Shown piece by piece: positions 1 to 13,539 of a stretch of 64,000 nt of DNA. Under the pieces are notes generated by a model. It ran no database searches. It was not told where the DNA came from and saw nothing but the letters and a program-made list of their open reading frames with translations. The translations under genes were made by a program, and so were the position numbers. The DNA is from Camelus bactrianus. Its lineage: Eukaryota; Chordata; Mammalia; Artiodactyla; Camelidae. Within the stretch, counting starts at the first letter, position 1. Every line of letters begins with the position of its first letter. The stretch lies in NCBI RefSeq assembly GCF_048773025.1, contig NC_133570.1, positions 21,364,001-21,428,000 of the forward strand, written 5' to 3'.

Positions 1-135
1 AGCAGGCCCTCAGGGATCCCTGAGCGGTTCTCTGGCTCCAGCTCTGGGGGCACAGCCACCCTGACCATCAGCGGGGCCCAGGCCGAGGACGAGGCTGACT
101 ATTACTGTCAGTCATATGACAGCAGTAGTTATGAT
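1..135 (+). CDS. IGLV3: IGLV3 segment 1, 3' part of V exon (partial)
   Basis: This is the 3' end of an immunoglobulin lambda variable exon, cut by the window edge. It reads in frame from base 1 as [17 protein letters not shown], then [18 protein letters not shown], then QSYDSSSYD up to the recombination signal. That covers the end of CDR2, all of FR3 including Cys104, and germline CDR3. No stop is present in the visible part. The product would be the antigen-binding V-lambda domain of a light chain after joining to a J segment. The sequence matches the IGLV3 subgroup and closely resembles the segments at 20986 and 39452. The leader, FR1 and FR2 lie outside the window, so functionality cannot be judged. 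Confidence 0.93.
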
Positions 136-174
136 CACAGTTGCACAGGCAGATGGGGAAGTGGGACACAAACC
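136..174 (+). other. V-lambda recombination signal (23-RSS) of segment 1
   Basis: Heptamer CACAGTT (136-142), 23 bp spacer, nonamer ACACAAACC (166-174). The heptamer differs from the consensus CACAGTG at its last base. It is the target of RAG1/RAG2 for joining to a 12-RSS J-lambda segment. Confidence 0.9.
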
Positions 175-1700
175 CCCTCCCTGTCTGTGTCACCCAAGAG
201 ACAATTCCTATCTGGTTATGAAATTGCACAGATGATAAGATGTGGCAGGAAGGATGCTCAAGCAATGGTTATCCTCCTCCTCCACTTGTTCATGAGGGCA
301 GAGGAATGACAGCCTATGTTCACTACAGACTAGGGAGATATGTTTTAAAAACCCAACTTAAACTTAAACCTCTAGGAATGAAAACCATTGTGAGATGCAA
401 TTACACTGCATGAGAAGGACAATGTTTTCCACAGCAATGAAAAGCTTAGTGATCGTCAACATAGAACCGTGGGAAAGACACAAAACCACAGAGGGAAACA
501 AACTTTGAAAAATGAACAAACAGAGCATCACATGTTGTAGGAAAATTTCCACAAGCCTAATACAGGTGCATTGGAATCTCAGAGTCAGAAAATATGTCAG
601 GGAGGTGGAAAGAAAAAATATTTGAAGAAATACTGGTTAAAAATATTCTGATTTCAATGGAACCTAGGAACCCACAGATCTAGGAAGCTCCACAAACTCC
701 AAGCACAAGAAACACAAAGGAAACAACAACACACACTGACGTCGAGTCCTTAGAAGCCGTGTCAAATAGACATTCACAACAGCAGACGCAGAGAAAGGAC
801 ATGTTCTCCCCAGAGGAAGGAGCACCGTGAGTTGAGGACCTCCCTCCTTCGAGACCACCGGACACAAGCAGACACTGCAGCCGTCTCTTTAGAATCAAAA
901 AGCAAAAACAAACCAACACAACAGCAACAGAAGATGCCGTGTCCACTCTGAACTCTACTCACTGGAAATATCTGTCCAAATGGAAGGCAGAAGACAACAT
1001 TCTCAGACTCCCAAATAGAGACTCAATCACCAGCAGAGCCTCAGAGCCTGAAATGGCCAAGGACCCCTCTCACCCGGATAGAAACAGGAATCCACACAAA
1101 GAAATGGGAAGGTCAGATATGTGGCCACGTGCACAAAGAGAGAAGCTCTGCCTCATATCACAATCTCTTAAAGAAATCTCTAGAGCAGAAAAGAATAACA
1201 GTGTACAACACGGTCTGCAACGTGTAGTGAGGCAAACACACGCTCGTGTAGCTCAAAGTTCTGAGAGGAAGAGGGACACGTGGTGACGTGTCTGTGCCCT
1301 GCGTGAGAAGCGGCATAATATCTGGGCAAGTTTGGCATGTCCAGTGGGCCTGGTAGCCAACGTTTAAGTAGCACCAACTTAAACAACAGTTTCAGCCAAT
1401 CAGCCATAAAAGAAGTGAACATGAAATCATAAAAAATATTCAGTTAATTAAAAATAAAGAAAAAGCAAAGTAGCAATGAGGAAGACATGGGACAAAAAGT
1501 AAAGAAGAAGCAAGATGAGACATTTTCACAGAAATGTATTATGAATCCTGTCTATGGTAACTGGGGGAAATCCCACAATTAAAAGGCAGACACGGGCAGA
1601 TTGAATTTTACAGCAAGACCCGTGGAAATGGCCCTGCACGGCCAGAGTGGCCTCCCAGCCCACAGACCCTCCGGCTCTAACCCGGGCACAGCCCCCTGCC
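175..1700. other. Spacer downstream of segment 1, no gene recognised
   Basis: AT-rich intergenic DNA with many short open frames and no splice, leader or protein-family signature. The part beyond about 1450 grades into an old antisense LINE-1 remnant. Nothing else is recognised. Confidence 0.6.
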
Positions 1701-2830
1701 CTCCCCAACAGGCAGGCTGAAGGGGGCTCCTTATGACGATCAGGGCTCTCCCTTCTGCACCGGGACCCTCCGTAACCCCTGACATCGTTCCTTGGTCTCC
1801 ATTTCCAAACTTTCTTCAGATTCTTGACATAGAACCATAGGAAAGGGATGAAATCACAGAGGGAAAGAAAACCATTAGAAATGATGGATAGAAGGAAAAA
1901 CATACAATCACATAGCACGTCGCCTTGGGATTGGCGTTGTTCACTCTGCATAATCCCCTGTAGATGCACCCAAACTGCCCTGTGCGCTCAGCATCCGGTC
2001 CTTTTCATGGCTGAGTACTGGTCCATGGTTCCGGTCCAAACGTCTGGGACCCAGTCAGCCACCCACTGAAGGACGTCGGCACTGCTCTCAGCCGGGGCTG
2101 GTCCGCACTCAGGATCTGTGGACTAATGCGTCTAATTTCCCTGTGACCATAAGTTCTCACTTCTTTAAAATAAACGCTCAGGTGTGCATGGCTGGGGTGT
2201 ATGGTGACCTCAAGGTAAATTCTTTAAGAAGCTGCAAATTCTTTCGGAGACATTCTTCACACAGTGCATTCAGCTCACACTTCCCTTAGTCATGTATGTG
2301 CGACTAAGTTTCTCTACATCTTTGCCAGCATTTGGGTTTGTCTGGATTTTATCGTAGCCCCTCTGATAGGTGAGAAGCGATACCTCACTGTGGTGTCTTC
2401 TGCATTTCCCTCCTGGCTGATAAGGGAGGGCTGTTCACAAGCTCATTATCACCTCGCTGTCCTCTTCCACAAACTGTTTCTTCTAGTCCACTGGCCATTC
2501 TCTAAGTGAAATAGTCTTGTCATTTTTTTCTTTTTACTGGTTACATTTCAGCGTGTTTATATATTCTGTCCACTAGTCGTTCACTGGATATGTGTTTTGC
2601 AAGGTTTTCGTTCAGTCTGTTATTTCTGTTTTTTTTCATCCCCCTTAGAGAGTTTGCAAACAAAAGATGTTGATACTGATGGGGTTCAATGTTTTCATCT
2701 TTCTTTTTCGAATCATGTATTTGGCATCACCAAACAATTCTTGCTTAACCCTAGAGCCAAACAAATCATCTAACTTTTTCTTCTAAAATAAATGGATATA
2801 TTTTCAGAAAAGACTTCCTGAAAGGTACAT
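1700..2830 (-). mobile_element. Old LINE-1 fragment, antisense (3' part)
   Basis: The + strand shows the usual antisense LINE-1 ORF2/3' UTR text in decayed form: a stretch like 'cactctgcataatcccctgtag', then a degraded 'ggctgagtactg' match to the familiar 'gctgagtagtattcc', then 'ctacatctttgccagcatttgg' and 'aagcgatacctcactgtggtg'. Divergence is high, suggesting an old L1M-type copy. Related blocks recur at 9.15, 18.5 and 37.0 kb. Ends are approximate. Confidence 0.6.
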
Positions 2831-2869
2831 GAGCAATTTCACTTTGTCCAGTGAAGAAATTCTGGCCTC

Positions 2870-3181
2870 TCAGAGAAGCGTGGTGACCATTGTCCCCGCA
2901 GCACATGCTTCAAGCACTGCCCAGCCGCCGCTGCGATGCCCGCAGCACTAGACAGGATGACGGTGTCACCCAGGCCCAGAGGGGAAGCCCAGGTGCAGAC
3001 TGAGGTGTGTGTGTACCTGCTGGGGGCAGGGGGCAGCAGTTACTCACTCAGCACTAGAGACACCTCTGGGACCTGGGCTCTGGCCTGGGAGTGGGGTTCT
3101 CACTGACATCCTCTGTTGAGCCCAGCTGCTCTCTCTGCTCAGCAGGGAGCTGGTCACCAGGGCCACAGGGCCAGGAAGTAG
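2870..3181 (+). repeat. Conserved block upstream of the IGLV3-19-type genes
   Basis: About 310 bp just before the octamer is shared by four IGLV3 genes, here and near 11190-11496, 20560-20891 and 39030-39357. It contains a G-rich CTGGGGGCAGGGGGCAGCA core and the string ACCTGGGC. It is part of the duplicated gene unit. A regulatory role is possible but only inferred from its conservation next to the promoters. Confidence 0.6.
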
Positions 3182-3215
3182 ATTTGCATGAGGATGTCCC
3201 TTGTGAGGATAAGAG
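3182..3215 (+). promoter_or_regulatory. Octamer and TATA-like box of segment 2
   Basis: A perfect ATTTGCAT octamer (3182-3189) is followed 18 bp later by a GATAAGAG TATA-like box (3208-3215). This is the standard light-chain V promoter, bound by OCT1/OCT2 with OBF1, about 90 bp before the ATG. Confidence 0.9.
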
Positions 3216-3275
3216 AGGCCCCGAGACCCCACCCCCAGCTGTGGGCTCAGAGGCAGAGCTCAGGGCGCCTCAACC

Positions 3276-3769
3276 ATGGCCTGGACCCCCCTCCTCCTGC
3301 CCCTCCTCTCTCTCTGCACAGGTGCTGTCCCCAGGGCTCAGACCCCAGGGTACCCAGGGATCAGCCTGGCCCTGAACATCAGCTCAGCACAGGGGATGCT
3401 GTGGGGTGCGTGGTCCTAGAGATTCAGACACACATCCCCACCCTCACTCTCTTGTCATCTCCTGCAGGTTCTGTGGCCTCTTCTGCAGTGACTCAGCCCT
3501 CCACGGTGTCCGTGTCCTTGGGACAGACGGCCAGTATCACCTGCCAATTTGGCAGCTTAGGAAGCTATTATTCTCACTGGCTCCAGCAGAAGCCAGGCCA
3601 GGCCCCTGTGCTGGTCATCTATAATGATAACAGCAGGCCCTCAGGGATCCCTGAGCGATTCTCTGGCTCCAGGTCGGGGGACACAGCCACCCTGACCATC
3701 AGCGGGGCCCAGGCCGAGGACGAGGCCGACTATTACTGTCAGGTGTGGGACAGCAGTGGTTATAATGCT
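3276..3769 (+). CDS. IGLV3: IGLV3 segment 2, potentially functional
   Basis: The leader exon 3276-3321 encodes [17 protein letters not shown] 146 bp intron (GT at 3322, AG at 3466-3467) follows, then the V exon 3468-3769. The mature region begins [15 protein letters not shown] and is open to the recombination signal. Cys23 (ITCQF), Trp41 (SHWLQQKPG) and Cys104 (DYYC) are present. The usual Tyr after Trp41 is Leu. Germline CDR3 reads [10 protein letters not shown]. It resembles human IGLV3-19/3-21-type genes. The start is the ATG in a CCACC-like context placed as in all neighbours. It supplies a V-lambda domain for secreted or membrane light chain after V-J joining. No lesion was seen. Confidence 0.94.
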
Positions 3770-3808
3770 CACAGTGACACAGGCAGATGGGGAAGTGGGA
3801 CATAAAAC
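3770..3808 (+). other. 23-RSS of segment 2
   Basis: Heptamer CACAGTG (3770-3776), 23 bp spacer, nonamer ACATAAAAC (3800-3808). The heptamer is consensus. The nonamer departs from ACAAAAACC, which may lower its use. Confidence 0.9.
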
Positions 3809-6800
3809 CCCCTCCATCTGTGTTACCCTCTCCTCCAGCCCCTAGAGGCCTATGGACAAAGCAGTGACAGGTCTGGCCCGGTTCCCCCAGATCTGAGCTC
3901 CCAGGCTGCCCTCCCCCCACCGTCCAGGCTGCTCTGCACACGGTGGATCAGAGGTGGATTTCTGCCTGGCAGGAATGGGGCTGTCATGGTTTTTCTGTGC
4001 CTAAGGTGTGTGTAGTGTGTGGAGGGCCTGAGTGGAGACAGACAGAGGGACGTCCAGGGAGGCAGGAGAACCCTTAATCACAAGTAAGTCTTAGCTCTCA
4101 GTGAAATGGGATTATTGTCGTGTCTCTGAGTGGAAGCATTTCCCCTTCAGAACTAAGACCCCAGGCCAGCAGGGTGGAGGTCAGGGGACAGGGAGCAAAT
4201 GTCCTCAGCAGGTCCCAGGGATGATATGGATGGAGCCCTCCCACGCCCTCACCTTGAATCCTGGCCCCGTGAATCCTGGTGATGGAAGGAGCATCATATA
4301 TTGTGCACAGATTTAGAGCATATCTCATACCTGGAGGGCATTACCCACCTCCACACAGTGTTGGCACTTGGCTGGCAGAGTGACCGGCTCTTCCATTGGC
4401 TGTTGGTCCATCACTAAGGCAGCAGCCTCGGGATGTTGGGGAAAGAGGTGGGACCGGTGAAGCCAGTGAGCCTGGGCCCACGGCAGCCCCTCTTCTCATG
4501 TGGAATGAGCTCACGGTCAGAAGCCCCGTGAGGAAACACAGAATTCTATGAGTCCGGGGAGAACAGCTGGGGCAGAAGCACTGCAGTCAGAGAGGGCAAC
4601 TCCCAGTCTGCAGCAAAGTTCTGTCAGTAAGAGCAGGGCTCCCCCTTCCACGCTGGAAGAGGTCTGATGTCATCCACTCACCACCGAGTCTCTGGCAGAT
4701 TCCCGAGGGAAGGGTGTCCCACGGGAGCCGTGCTGGTCTCTGCTGTTGGCAGGCTGGTGACAGGAGTGGCCGTGGGCAAGTCGGCTGTAGACAGTGGATC
4801 CATCCTGACTAGCCCATGGCTGATCCTCCCCTTCCCATGGGGTCGCCGGGTCATGGAGATGGTTGAAGAGAGAGGTGGACTGCTGTCCACAGAGACGGTC
4901 CTCATGTCCACATGGTTATTAATACCACTTCCTTTTCAGGACACATGTTGCTAAGCATTTTCATGGGACACAAAGAACTGAATCTCCGGGTCCCTTTGTG
5001 GGGGTTCTAATTTTAACTTTTCCTTGTATTCCTGCCACGTCTCTGATGGTCCAGCCAAACTCTGAGTCTCAGCCCATAAATTAGCACACAGCCTCCTGCA
5101 GCCACCTCTGTGTCCAGGCTAAGTGGACCAGGTACCCTGCTCCAATGGTCAATCATCTATCCAGGAGAATTCTCCACCACTGCTGTCCTTCAGGGATGTC
5201 CTCAATGGGGGCGGAAGACCAATGGCTAACTCATATCAACCGGAAACCTCTCCAAACCCGCCTGAAGGGTTTTCCTCCGCAACACTGGTCATAGGCATCT
5301 CCCCACCAGGCCAGAGGTGCAGGTTTCTGGAGAAAAGACATTGAAGCAGGTTTTGGGCTCAGCGGTGTTTGGGTCGCTTCCTCAGGCAGCTCCCCAGGGG
5401 CTTCAGGACCTGAGGGGGCCTGACTTCATATCAACCTCCTCTACTTGAGGACAGAGAGCTACTGTGCATGCCCACCCATGACCTGGCTGCTCAGGCCTTG
5501 CCTGGTCCCCGTAGGTGTGTCTGGTCCAAGGGGACGTAGGGGCTCACAGTCACAATATAGATTCCACTGGGGCTCAGTAGCTGCAAAAGTCTTTCTCACA
5601 TGGGGTGCTGTGTTGACACAGATGAATGACAACCGCTAGGCTGCCCTGTCTTTCAGCTCCAGGGACACCAGGATTATCGGCCAACACCAACGGTCTCTGT
5701 CACATGATCCGATTACTCCATTGGTCCCACGGGACTCTGTGGACCACACCCAACTCCACATTGGTGGTAAAACAGAACTACTTGTCTCCTGCCAAACCAA
5801 GGATCCCGTCGCACACAGTCTTGGTACCAGGCGCCAGCACTGGGACAAAGGTCAGCCCTGGAAGAGAGAGACCTGAGAATAGCCATCATCTGACTTTCAG
5901 GTGAACAGAGAAGATGAGACATGGGAATAATGTTGGGGGGGCCTCTCTCCTTTGTCCCAGACCCAAGAGTGTCCACTAGGATACCCCACCATCTAGATGG
6001 AACCTTGAAGGCCAGGTCTGTGTCTTGTCCACACTGACTTGCAGGAAGGATTATCTGCTAGAAGAAAGTGGATCTGAAGTAATGTTGGGTGGGTGGGTGT
6101 CGTCCTGTCTCTGACTTTGGAGCATTAGCTACCTCTGCCCTTGTTTGGCTTTGCACCAACAGCCAGCACCACCAAAAGTCAGTGCCTGTGTCATGTGTCC
6201 CCCAAGACCAAGCCCAGAACCAGACGCATTAACTTCCCGTGACCCCAGAGATCTGTGCAGTGATGTTGCTGGGGTCCGGCCGTCTCCCCCTGCAAATGAG
6301 CCTGCTCATATGTTCATAGCGAGCCTCAGCCCCTCATGCCTAGTCTGAGGCAGGCAGGGGCCACGCAGAGATGAGCACGACAGGCCCTGGGGCCCGCCAT
6401 CCCTGCTTGGGGAGTCACACCTGAGCAGTGGTTCTGAATCTGCACCAGGACAGAGGACGCCCTGAGCCTCCAGCAATATGCAGAGCAGCCGCCAGGGGGC
6501 AGCAGAGTCACACGGCAAATTCACCTGCAGTGGGCGTGTCCTGTGTATCAGGGGATCCACATGCAGGGGGTATGTAACCACCACCTCACACTGCTCAGTT
6601 CCTGCCCCGGATGCAAAATAGGGACACTGAGGACAGCATGCAGCCTGCCCCAGGAGCTCACACCCAAGGGCAGACACAGAACATGATGGCTCTGTAACAA
6701 TCCATGTACTTTGTCAAAGCACGAATTTTACCCCCTCTCTGGAGCCCAGGAGCTGTGATCAGGGGTAGGACCCTGCACCTGTCTAAGCCTCACAGTGTCA

Positions 6801-7051
6801 CCTACAGATGGGTTGAAATAGAACAGATTCATCTCTGGGTTCTCAGTGTCCGTGCTGTCCAGGAGTGAGTCCAGGGCACAGTGAGGGTTGGACATGTCCC
6901 CAGACTCTGGGACCAGCAGGCAGAGGAGGAGCCCCTGTGCTGATGGCGCAGTCTCAGGGCCCGCCCCTCCCTCTCTGGGTCCCTTGGGACTGGGACTGAG
7001 CCCTTCTCTGAAACCACAGAGCCCCTCAGGCCGCCCCCTGGATGCTGGCTG
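3809..7051. other. Spacer between segments 2 and 3
   Basis: No gene was recognised. The spacer is collinear with 21.52-25.90 kb. A stretch at about 5650-5855 begins after a polypyrimidine/CAG and ends before a GTCAGC, so it looks exon-like. It is matched at 23.37-23.58 kb, but its frames are broken and I could not assign it to a family. Confidence 0.6.
6489..6505 (+). promoter_or_regulatory. CTCF-like motif
   Basis: CCGCCAGGGGGCAGCAG matches the CTCF core (CCASYAGRKGGCRS type) on the + strand. CTCF sites in V clusters are known to organise locus looping in other immunoglobulin loci. Occupancy here is inferred. Confidence 0.6.
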
Positions 7052-7094
7052 GTTTGCATACCCAGTAGCTCTCTCTCCAGCAAGGGGATAAGAG
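7052..7094 (+). promoter_or_regulatory. Variant octamer and TATA-like box of segment 3
   Basis: GTTTGCAT (7052-7059, one mismatch to ATTTGCAT) and GATAAGAG (7087-7094). The same octamer variant precedes the related pseudogene at 42157. Confidence 0.75.
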
Positions 7095-7155
7095 AGGCCT
7101 GTGGGGAGACCTGCCCAGCTTTGCCCTCTGGGAGCAGAATCGGGGCACCTCCACC

Positions 7156-9149
<1,994 letters not shown>

Positions 9150-9150
<1 letters not shown>

Positions 9151-10015
9151 TTTCTTTTTTAAGTTGTAATTTACATACACTAAAAATCACAATTTTTAGA
9201 AACACTTCTATGAGTATTTATAAATGCATGTAGAGATGTAAGCATCCCACCACCGCAGCAGACAGCAGCTCAGTCATTCCCATAATTTCCCCGGGCGCCT
9301 TTGGAGTCGTCACTTCCTCCAGCCCCACCTCTGGGACTGTTGGTCTGCTGTCCGTCCCTACAGTTGGGTCCTGGTCACAACATCATGAAATGCAATACAC
9401 AAGGGAGCCCTTTGATTCTGGCTTCTTTCACCCAGTGGGATGCACCTGAGATCCGTCTGTGTTGTTTTCGGTGCTAATAGTTCACTGCAGGCCCCCTACT
9501 GAGTAGATTCCGCTGCATGGATGCACCTCAGTTTGTTTATCCTCCACGCTTCTAAAATTAGGGTTGGATCGAGAGTCCACTCTTTGACAATTTCACAAAA
9601 AACATTTACAACACTTGTTATAGGTACTTTGTGGCCGTAAGTTTTCACTTCACTCAGAGAAACACCTGGGAATGGAATTGATGGCTCCTACGGCAGGTAC
9701 AGGAGCGCCTGTCTAAGACTCTGGCAAACTATTATCCAGCGTGGGCGCCCGACGTTGCTTTCTGTGGTCCTCAGCCACTGAGGAGAGTTCCCCTTGCTGC
9801 CCACCCCCTGAGCTCTGGGCATATTAGGTTCTTATCAGAGTCATTCTTGCGTGTGCTATGTGGCATCACGTTTTAATTTTCATTTCTTAAGTGACTTTTG
9901 ATGGTGACCATCTTTCATGGGCTTATTTGTCATCTGTGCATCTTGTTGGTCAAGTGTTTGATCAAACCATTGCCCGAAGTTCAAGCTCAGAGTACCCCAG
10001 CATTATGTGTACTCA

Positions 10016-10046
<31 letters not shown>

Positions 10047-11160
10047 TTAGTTCTGTGTGATAATATCATGTATGTAGTTTGAAATCTAGCAGAGAGGTCA
10101 AGGAGTAACTCAGTTCCACGACCTCAAGTACCATCGTGTTTTACCTTTATAACAACACACACTTCCTTTCTCCCGTGCCCAATCCCTGCCCCTAACCCCC
10201 TGCAACCACTACCTAGTTCTTCATTTCTAATTTTGTTCAGAAGTTCTACAAAGAAATAATAACTAGACTCATAGAGATTGCAGGCTTTTGGCATTGCCAT
10301 TTTTCGCTCTGCATAACCCCCTGCAGATTTCTCAAAACTGCCCTGTGCTCTAAGAGTCCCTTTCTCCTCAGGGCTGAGTCCTGTTCCAGTATTAAGGTAC
10401 AGGGTCTGGGACCCAGCCTCCCTCTGCAGGACATCAGATCGGTCTCCCTTGTGGGCTGTTGTGTGGAATTTACTACAAAAAGCCATGCACAGGGCTCTCT
10501 GTGATCACCAGCTTTCGTTTCTTTAACTAAAGTGACAGGAGAGCAGTTGCTGGATCATAAGGTCCCAACTGCAATTTAGGTTTTTCAGATGCTTCCACAC
10601 TTTCTAAATGACTAGTCCAGTTCACATCCCAACAACGTCGCAGGAGGGACCCTATTGTCCACGGCTATGCAGTATCCGGGCTGTCACTGTTTTTCACTTC
10701 AGCCGTGCTGATGGGTGTGCCGGTGTCCCTCACGCTGCTGCACCAGCATCACCCTCATGGCTACCTATCAGCGTATTTTCATGTTTCCTGTCTCTGCATC
10801 CTCTTCCATGAAATACTTGCTCTTGTCTTTTGTTCATTCTCTAAATGGACTGTGTTGGTTAAGACCTACTATTTAATTCTGAGAATTCGTTCCATACTCT
10901 AAACACTAGGTGTGTGTTGGATACACGGTTTGCAAAATTTTCTATGTGTCTATTACTTGTTTATTTTATCCTCATTAAAAATATTTGAAAACCAAAAGAT
11001 TCTAATTTTGGTGAGATTCAACTTATCAAATTTTCCTTTTATAAATCTTGCTTCCGGTGTCATCAAAAAATTCCTCTATCACCCCACATCCTGGCGATCT
11101 TCTTCACTGGATTTCACTAAAACAGGCACCACGACATAAATGACCCACAATGTGCTCAGG
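9150..11160 (-). mobile_element. Old antisense LINE-1 block, copy 1
   Basis: The + strand reads as antisense LINE-1 3' UTR and ORF2: 'agttgtaatttacatacac', 'ctggcttctttcacccagtgg', 'gcatggatgcacctcagttt', 'gggaatggaattgatggctcc', then a second stretch with 'cagttgctggatcataaggtcc' and 'ccagttcacatcccaaca'. Two overlapping passages through the same part of the element suggest two old insertions. A (GT)n tract lies at 10019-10045. Copies at 18.52-20.53 and 36.99-39.00 kb travelled with the V-gene duplications. Confidence 0.7.
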
Positions 11161-11496
11161 AGAACAAGACCAACTTAGCTGTTTCCAAAGATGGAATTCT
11201 GGCCTCTCAAGAAGCTTGGTGACCCCTGTCCCCACAGCAAATGCTATGAGCATTGCCCAGCCCCCCATGCAATGCCCTCAGCACTAGACAGGATTCCGGT
11301 GTCACCCAGGCCCAGACTGAGGTGTGCCTGCACGTGCTGGGGGCAGGGGGCAGCACTTCCTCACTCAGCATCAGAGGCACTTCTGGGACCTGGGCCCGGG
11401 CCTGGGAGTGGGGCCCCCACTGATATCTTGCATTGAGCCCAGCTGCTCTCTGCTCAGCTGGGAGCCGATCAGCAAGGACACAGGGCCAGGAAGTAG

Positions 11497-11530
11497 ATTT
11501 GCATGAGGATGTCCCTTCAAAGGATAAGAG
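11497..11530 (+). promoter_or_regulatory. Octamer and TATA-like box of segment 4
   Basis: Perfect ATTTGCAT (11497-11504) and GATAAGAG (11523-11530), spaced as in segment 2. Confidence 0.9.
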
Positions 11531-11590
11531 AGGCCTCCAGACAGCAGCCCCACCTGTGGGCTCAGAGGCAGAGCTCAGGGCACCTCCACC

Positions 11591-12074
11591 ATGGCCTGGA
11601 CCCCCCTCCTGCTGCCCCTCCTCTCTCTCTGCACAGGTGCTGCCCCCAGGGCTCTGCCCTCAGTGGATTCTCAGCTTGGTCTTCTCCAAACCAGGAGCTC
11701 AGCCCAAGCACAGCCTCAGGGCAGGAAGGGAAGGGGCCCTTCATCCTCAAGCCCCCTCTTCTCTTGTGTCTCACAGGCTCCGTGACCTCCTATGAGCTGA
11801 CCCAGCAGGCTTCAGTGTCCGTGGACTTGCAACAGATGGCCAGGATCACCTGCTCTGGAGACCTACTGGACAAAAAATATACTCAGTGGTACCAGCAGAA
11901 GCCAGGCCAGGCCCCTGTGCTGGTCATTTACAAAGATAGTGAAAGACCCTCAGGGATCCCTGAGCGATTCTCTGGCTCAAGCTCAGGCAAGACAGCCACC
12001 CTGACCATCAGCGGGGCCCAGGGAGACGATGAGGCCGACTATTACTGTCAGTCATATGACAGCAGTGATAATCT
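11591..12074 (+). CDS. IGLV3: IGLV3 segment 4, potentially functional (3-27-type)
   Basis: The leader exon 11591-11636 encodes [17 protein letters not shown] 140 bp intron follows, then the V exon 11777-12074, open throughout. The mature chain starts [18 protein letters not shown]. Cys23 (ITCSG), Trp41 (QWYQQKPG) and Cys104 (DYYC) are present. CDR1 is SGDLLDKKY and CDR2 is KDSERPS, which closely match human IGLV3-27-like genes rather than the other IGLV3 members here. Two Gln replacements in FR1 (TQQ for TQP, LQQ for LGQ) are unusual and may affect folding. Germline CDR3 is QSYDSSDN. Downstream DNA is paralogous to that after segment 8, but the promoters differ. Confidence 0.93.
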
Positions 12075-12113
12075 CACAGTGACACAGGCAGATGGGGAAG
12101 TGGGACACAAACC
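12075..12113 (+). other. 23-RSS of segment 4
   Basis: Heptamer CACAGTG (12075-12081), 23 bp spacer, nonamer ACACAAACC (12105-12113). Confidence 0.92.
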
Positions 12114-13287
12114 CCCTCCCCATCGGTGTCACCCTCTCCTCCAGCCCCAGGAGCCTGTGGACAAAACAGTGACAGATCAGCCAGGTTCCCCCAGATCTGA
12201 GCTCCCAGGATGTCTTCCCTCCTCAGCCCTGCCCTCCAGGCATCTCTGTACACGGTGGATCAGACCTGGCCTTAGGGTGGCTGGGCCAAGATGTCCTGGT
12301 GTCTGGGCTGTGAAACGAGTTGGGGAAAGAGGGCCTGAATGAGAGAACAGACAGAGGGAGACAGAGACTCAGTGGTAATGGACCCTGGATTTCCATGTGA
12401 CGGTGACTGGCCACTCACCAGCCCAATTCTCCTGGACTGCTCCCCAGAACCACCCAGGTCATATGAGCTCCTGAAGCCTTAGGTTCCCATGGCAACCTAG
12501 GTCCATGAGCAGATCAAACTAGTGTAGCAGACACTGTGGAGTCTCTCCTCATGCTGATCCACCTCCTACTGCTTTTGGAGACTCTGCCAGCTCACAACTA
12601 TGCCCTGACCAGGTTGGGCTGTTGTTGTAGAAATGGGCTCCCCCAAGGTCCAGCCCCTTCCCTGCGTGTGACTCAGGTCCAGTGATGCCTGACACCAAGG
12701 CTCCAAGTCCTTGCCTCAGTTCAGGATGACATGCAGCGTCCCCCACCCAAGTCCTCAGCCGTCACCGCAATGCAGCTGTGACCAGTGGCCTCCCTTGCTT
12801 CCTTCCAGAGAGATCTCATTCAACCTCGTGCATGCATTTTTCAGAGTGAATTCCCAAGGATCCCAAAAACAAATGGATCATCTGGAGGGAAGAGTATCAG
12901 AGACGAGACCTGCACAGAGAGCACTCTGCAGCCTGCAAATAGTCCTAACCTTCTGATGAACTCCCAGGAGGGAGGAATCATCCTGAGGTTGAGGAAGGAG
13001 CCACCGAAGATGTTGGAGGAAGTTCCACAGAATAACACAAACATCAGAAGAGGGCTGCTCCCCAGTCAGAGGGAGAAGCTCCAAATTAAGGCCTCAGGGT
13101 GACCAGTCAGAAGAACTCACACTAGTAGTGGAGATAATCAGCCCCATATGAAAGGCCACCCTGGTTACATTTAAGAAAATGTAAAAGCAAATATAGAAAG
13201 GATTTAAGTGTCTCCAAGTCAGTTTACAGGTATAACAGAGAAAGGAGAGAAAGAGAGAAAGAGAGAAAGAGAGACAGAGAGACAGAG

Positions 13288-13358
<71 letters not shown>

Positions 13359-13483
13359 AAAGAAAAGAAGGAAGGAAGAAAGGAAGGAAGGAAGGAAGGA
13401 AGGAAGGAAGGAAGGAAGGAAGGAAGGGAGGAAGAGAGGAAGAAAGAAAGAAAGAAGGAAAGAAAGAAGGAAAGAAAGAAGGA

Positions 13484-13539
<56 letters not shown>

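Noticed and set aside
3188-3805. Open frame of 205 codons running through leader, intron and V exon of segment 2 (similar at 11503, 20894, 39360)
   Set aside because: The frame starts upstream of the real ATG and reads the intron by chance. Splice sites, leader length and promoter spacing fix the usual two-exon V gene.
3770-3808. Search for J-lambda or C-lambda segments after V genes
   Set aside because: No FGxG-coding J exon with a 12-RSS and no constant-domain exon was seen. All signals are V-type with 22-23 bp spacers.
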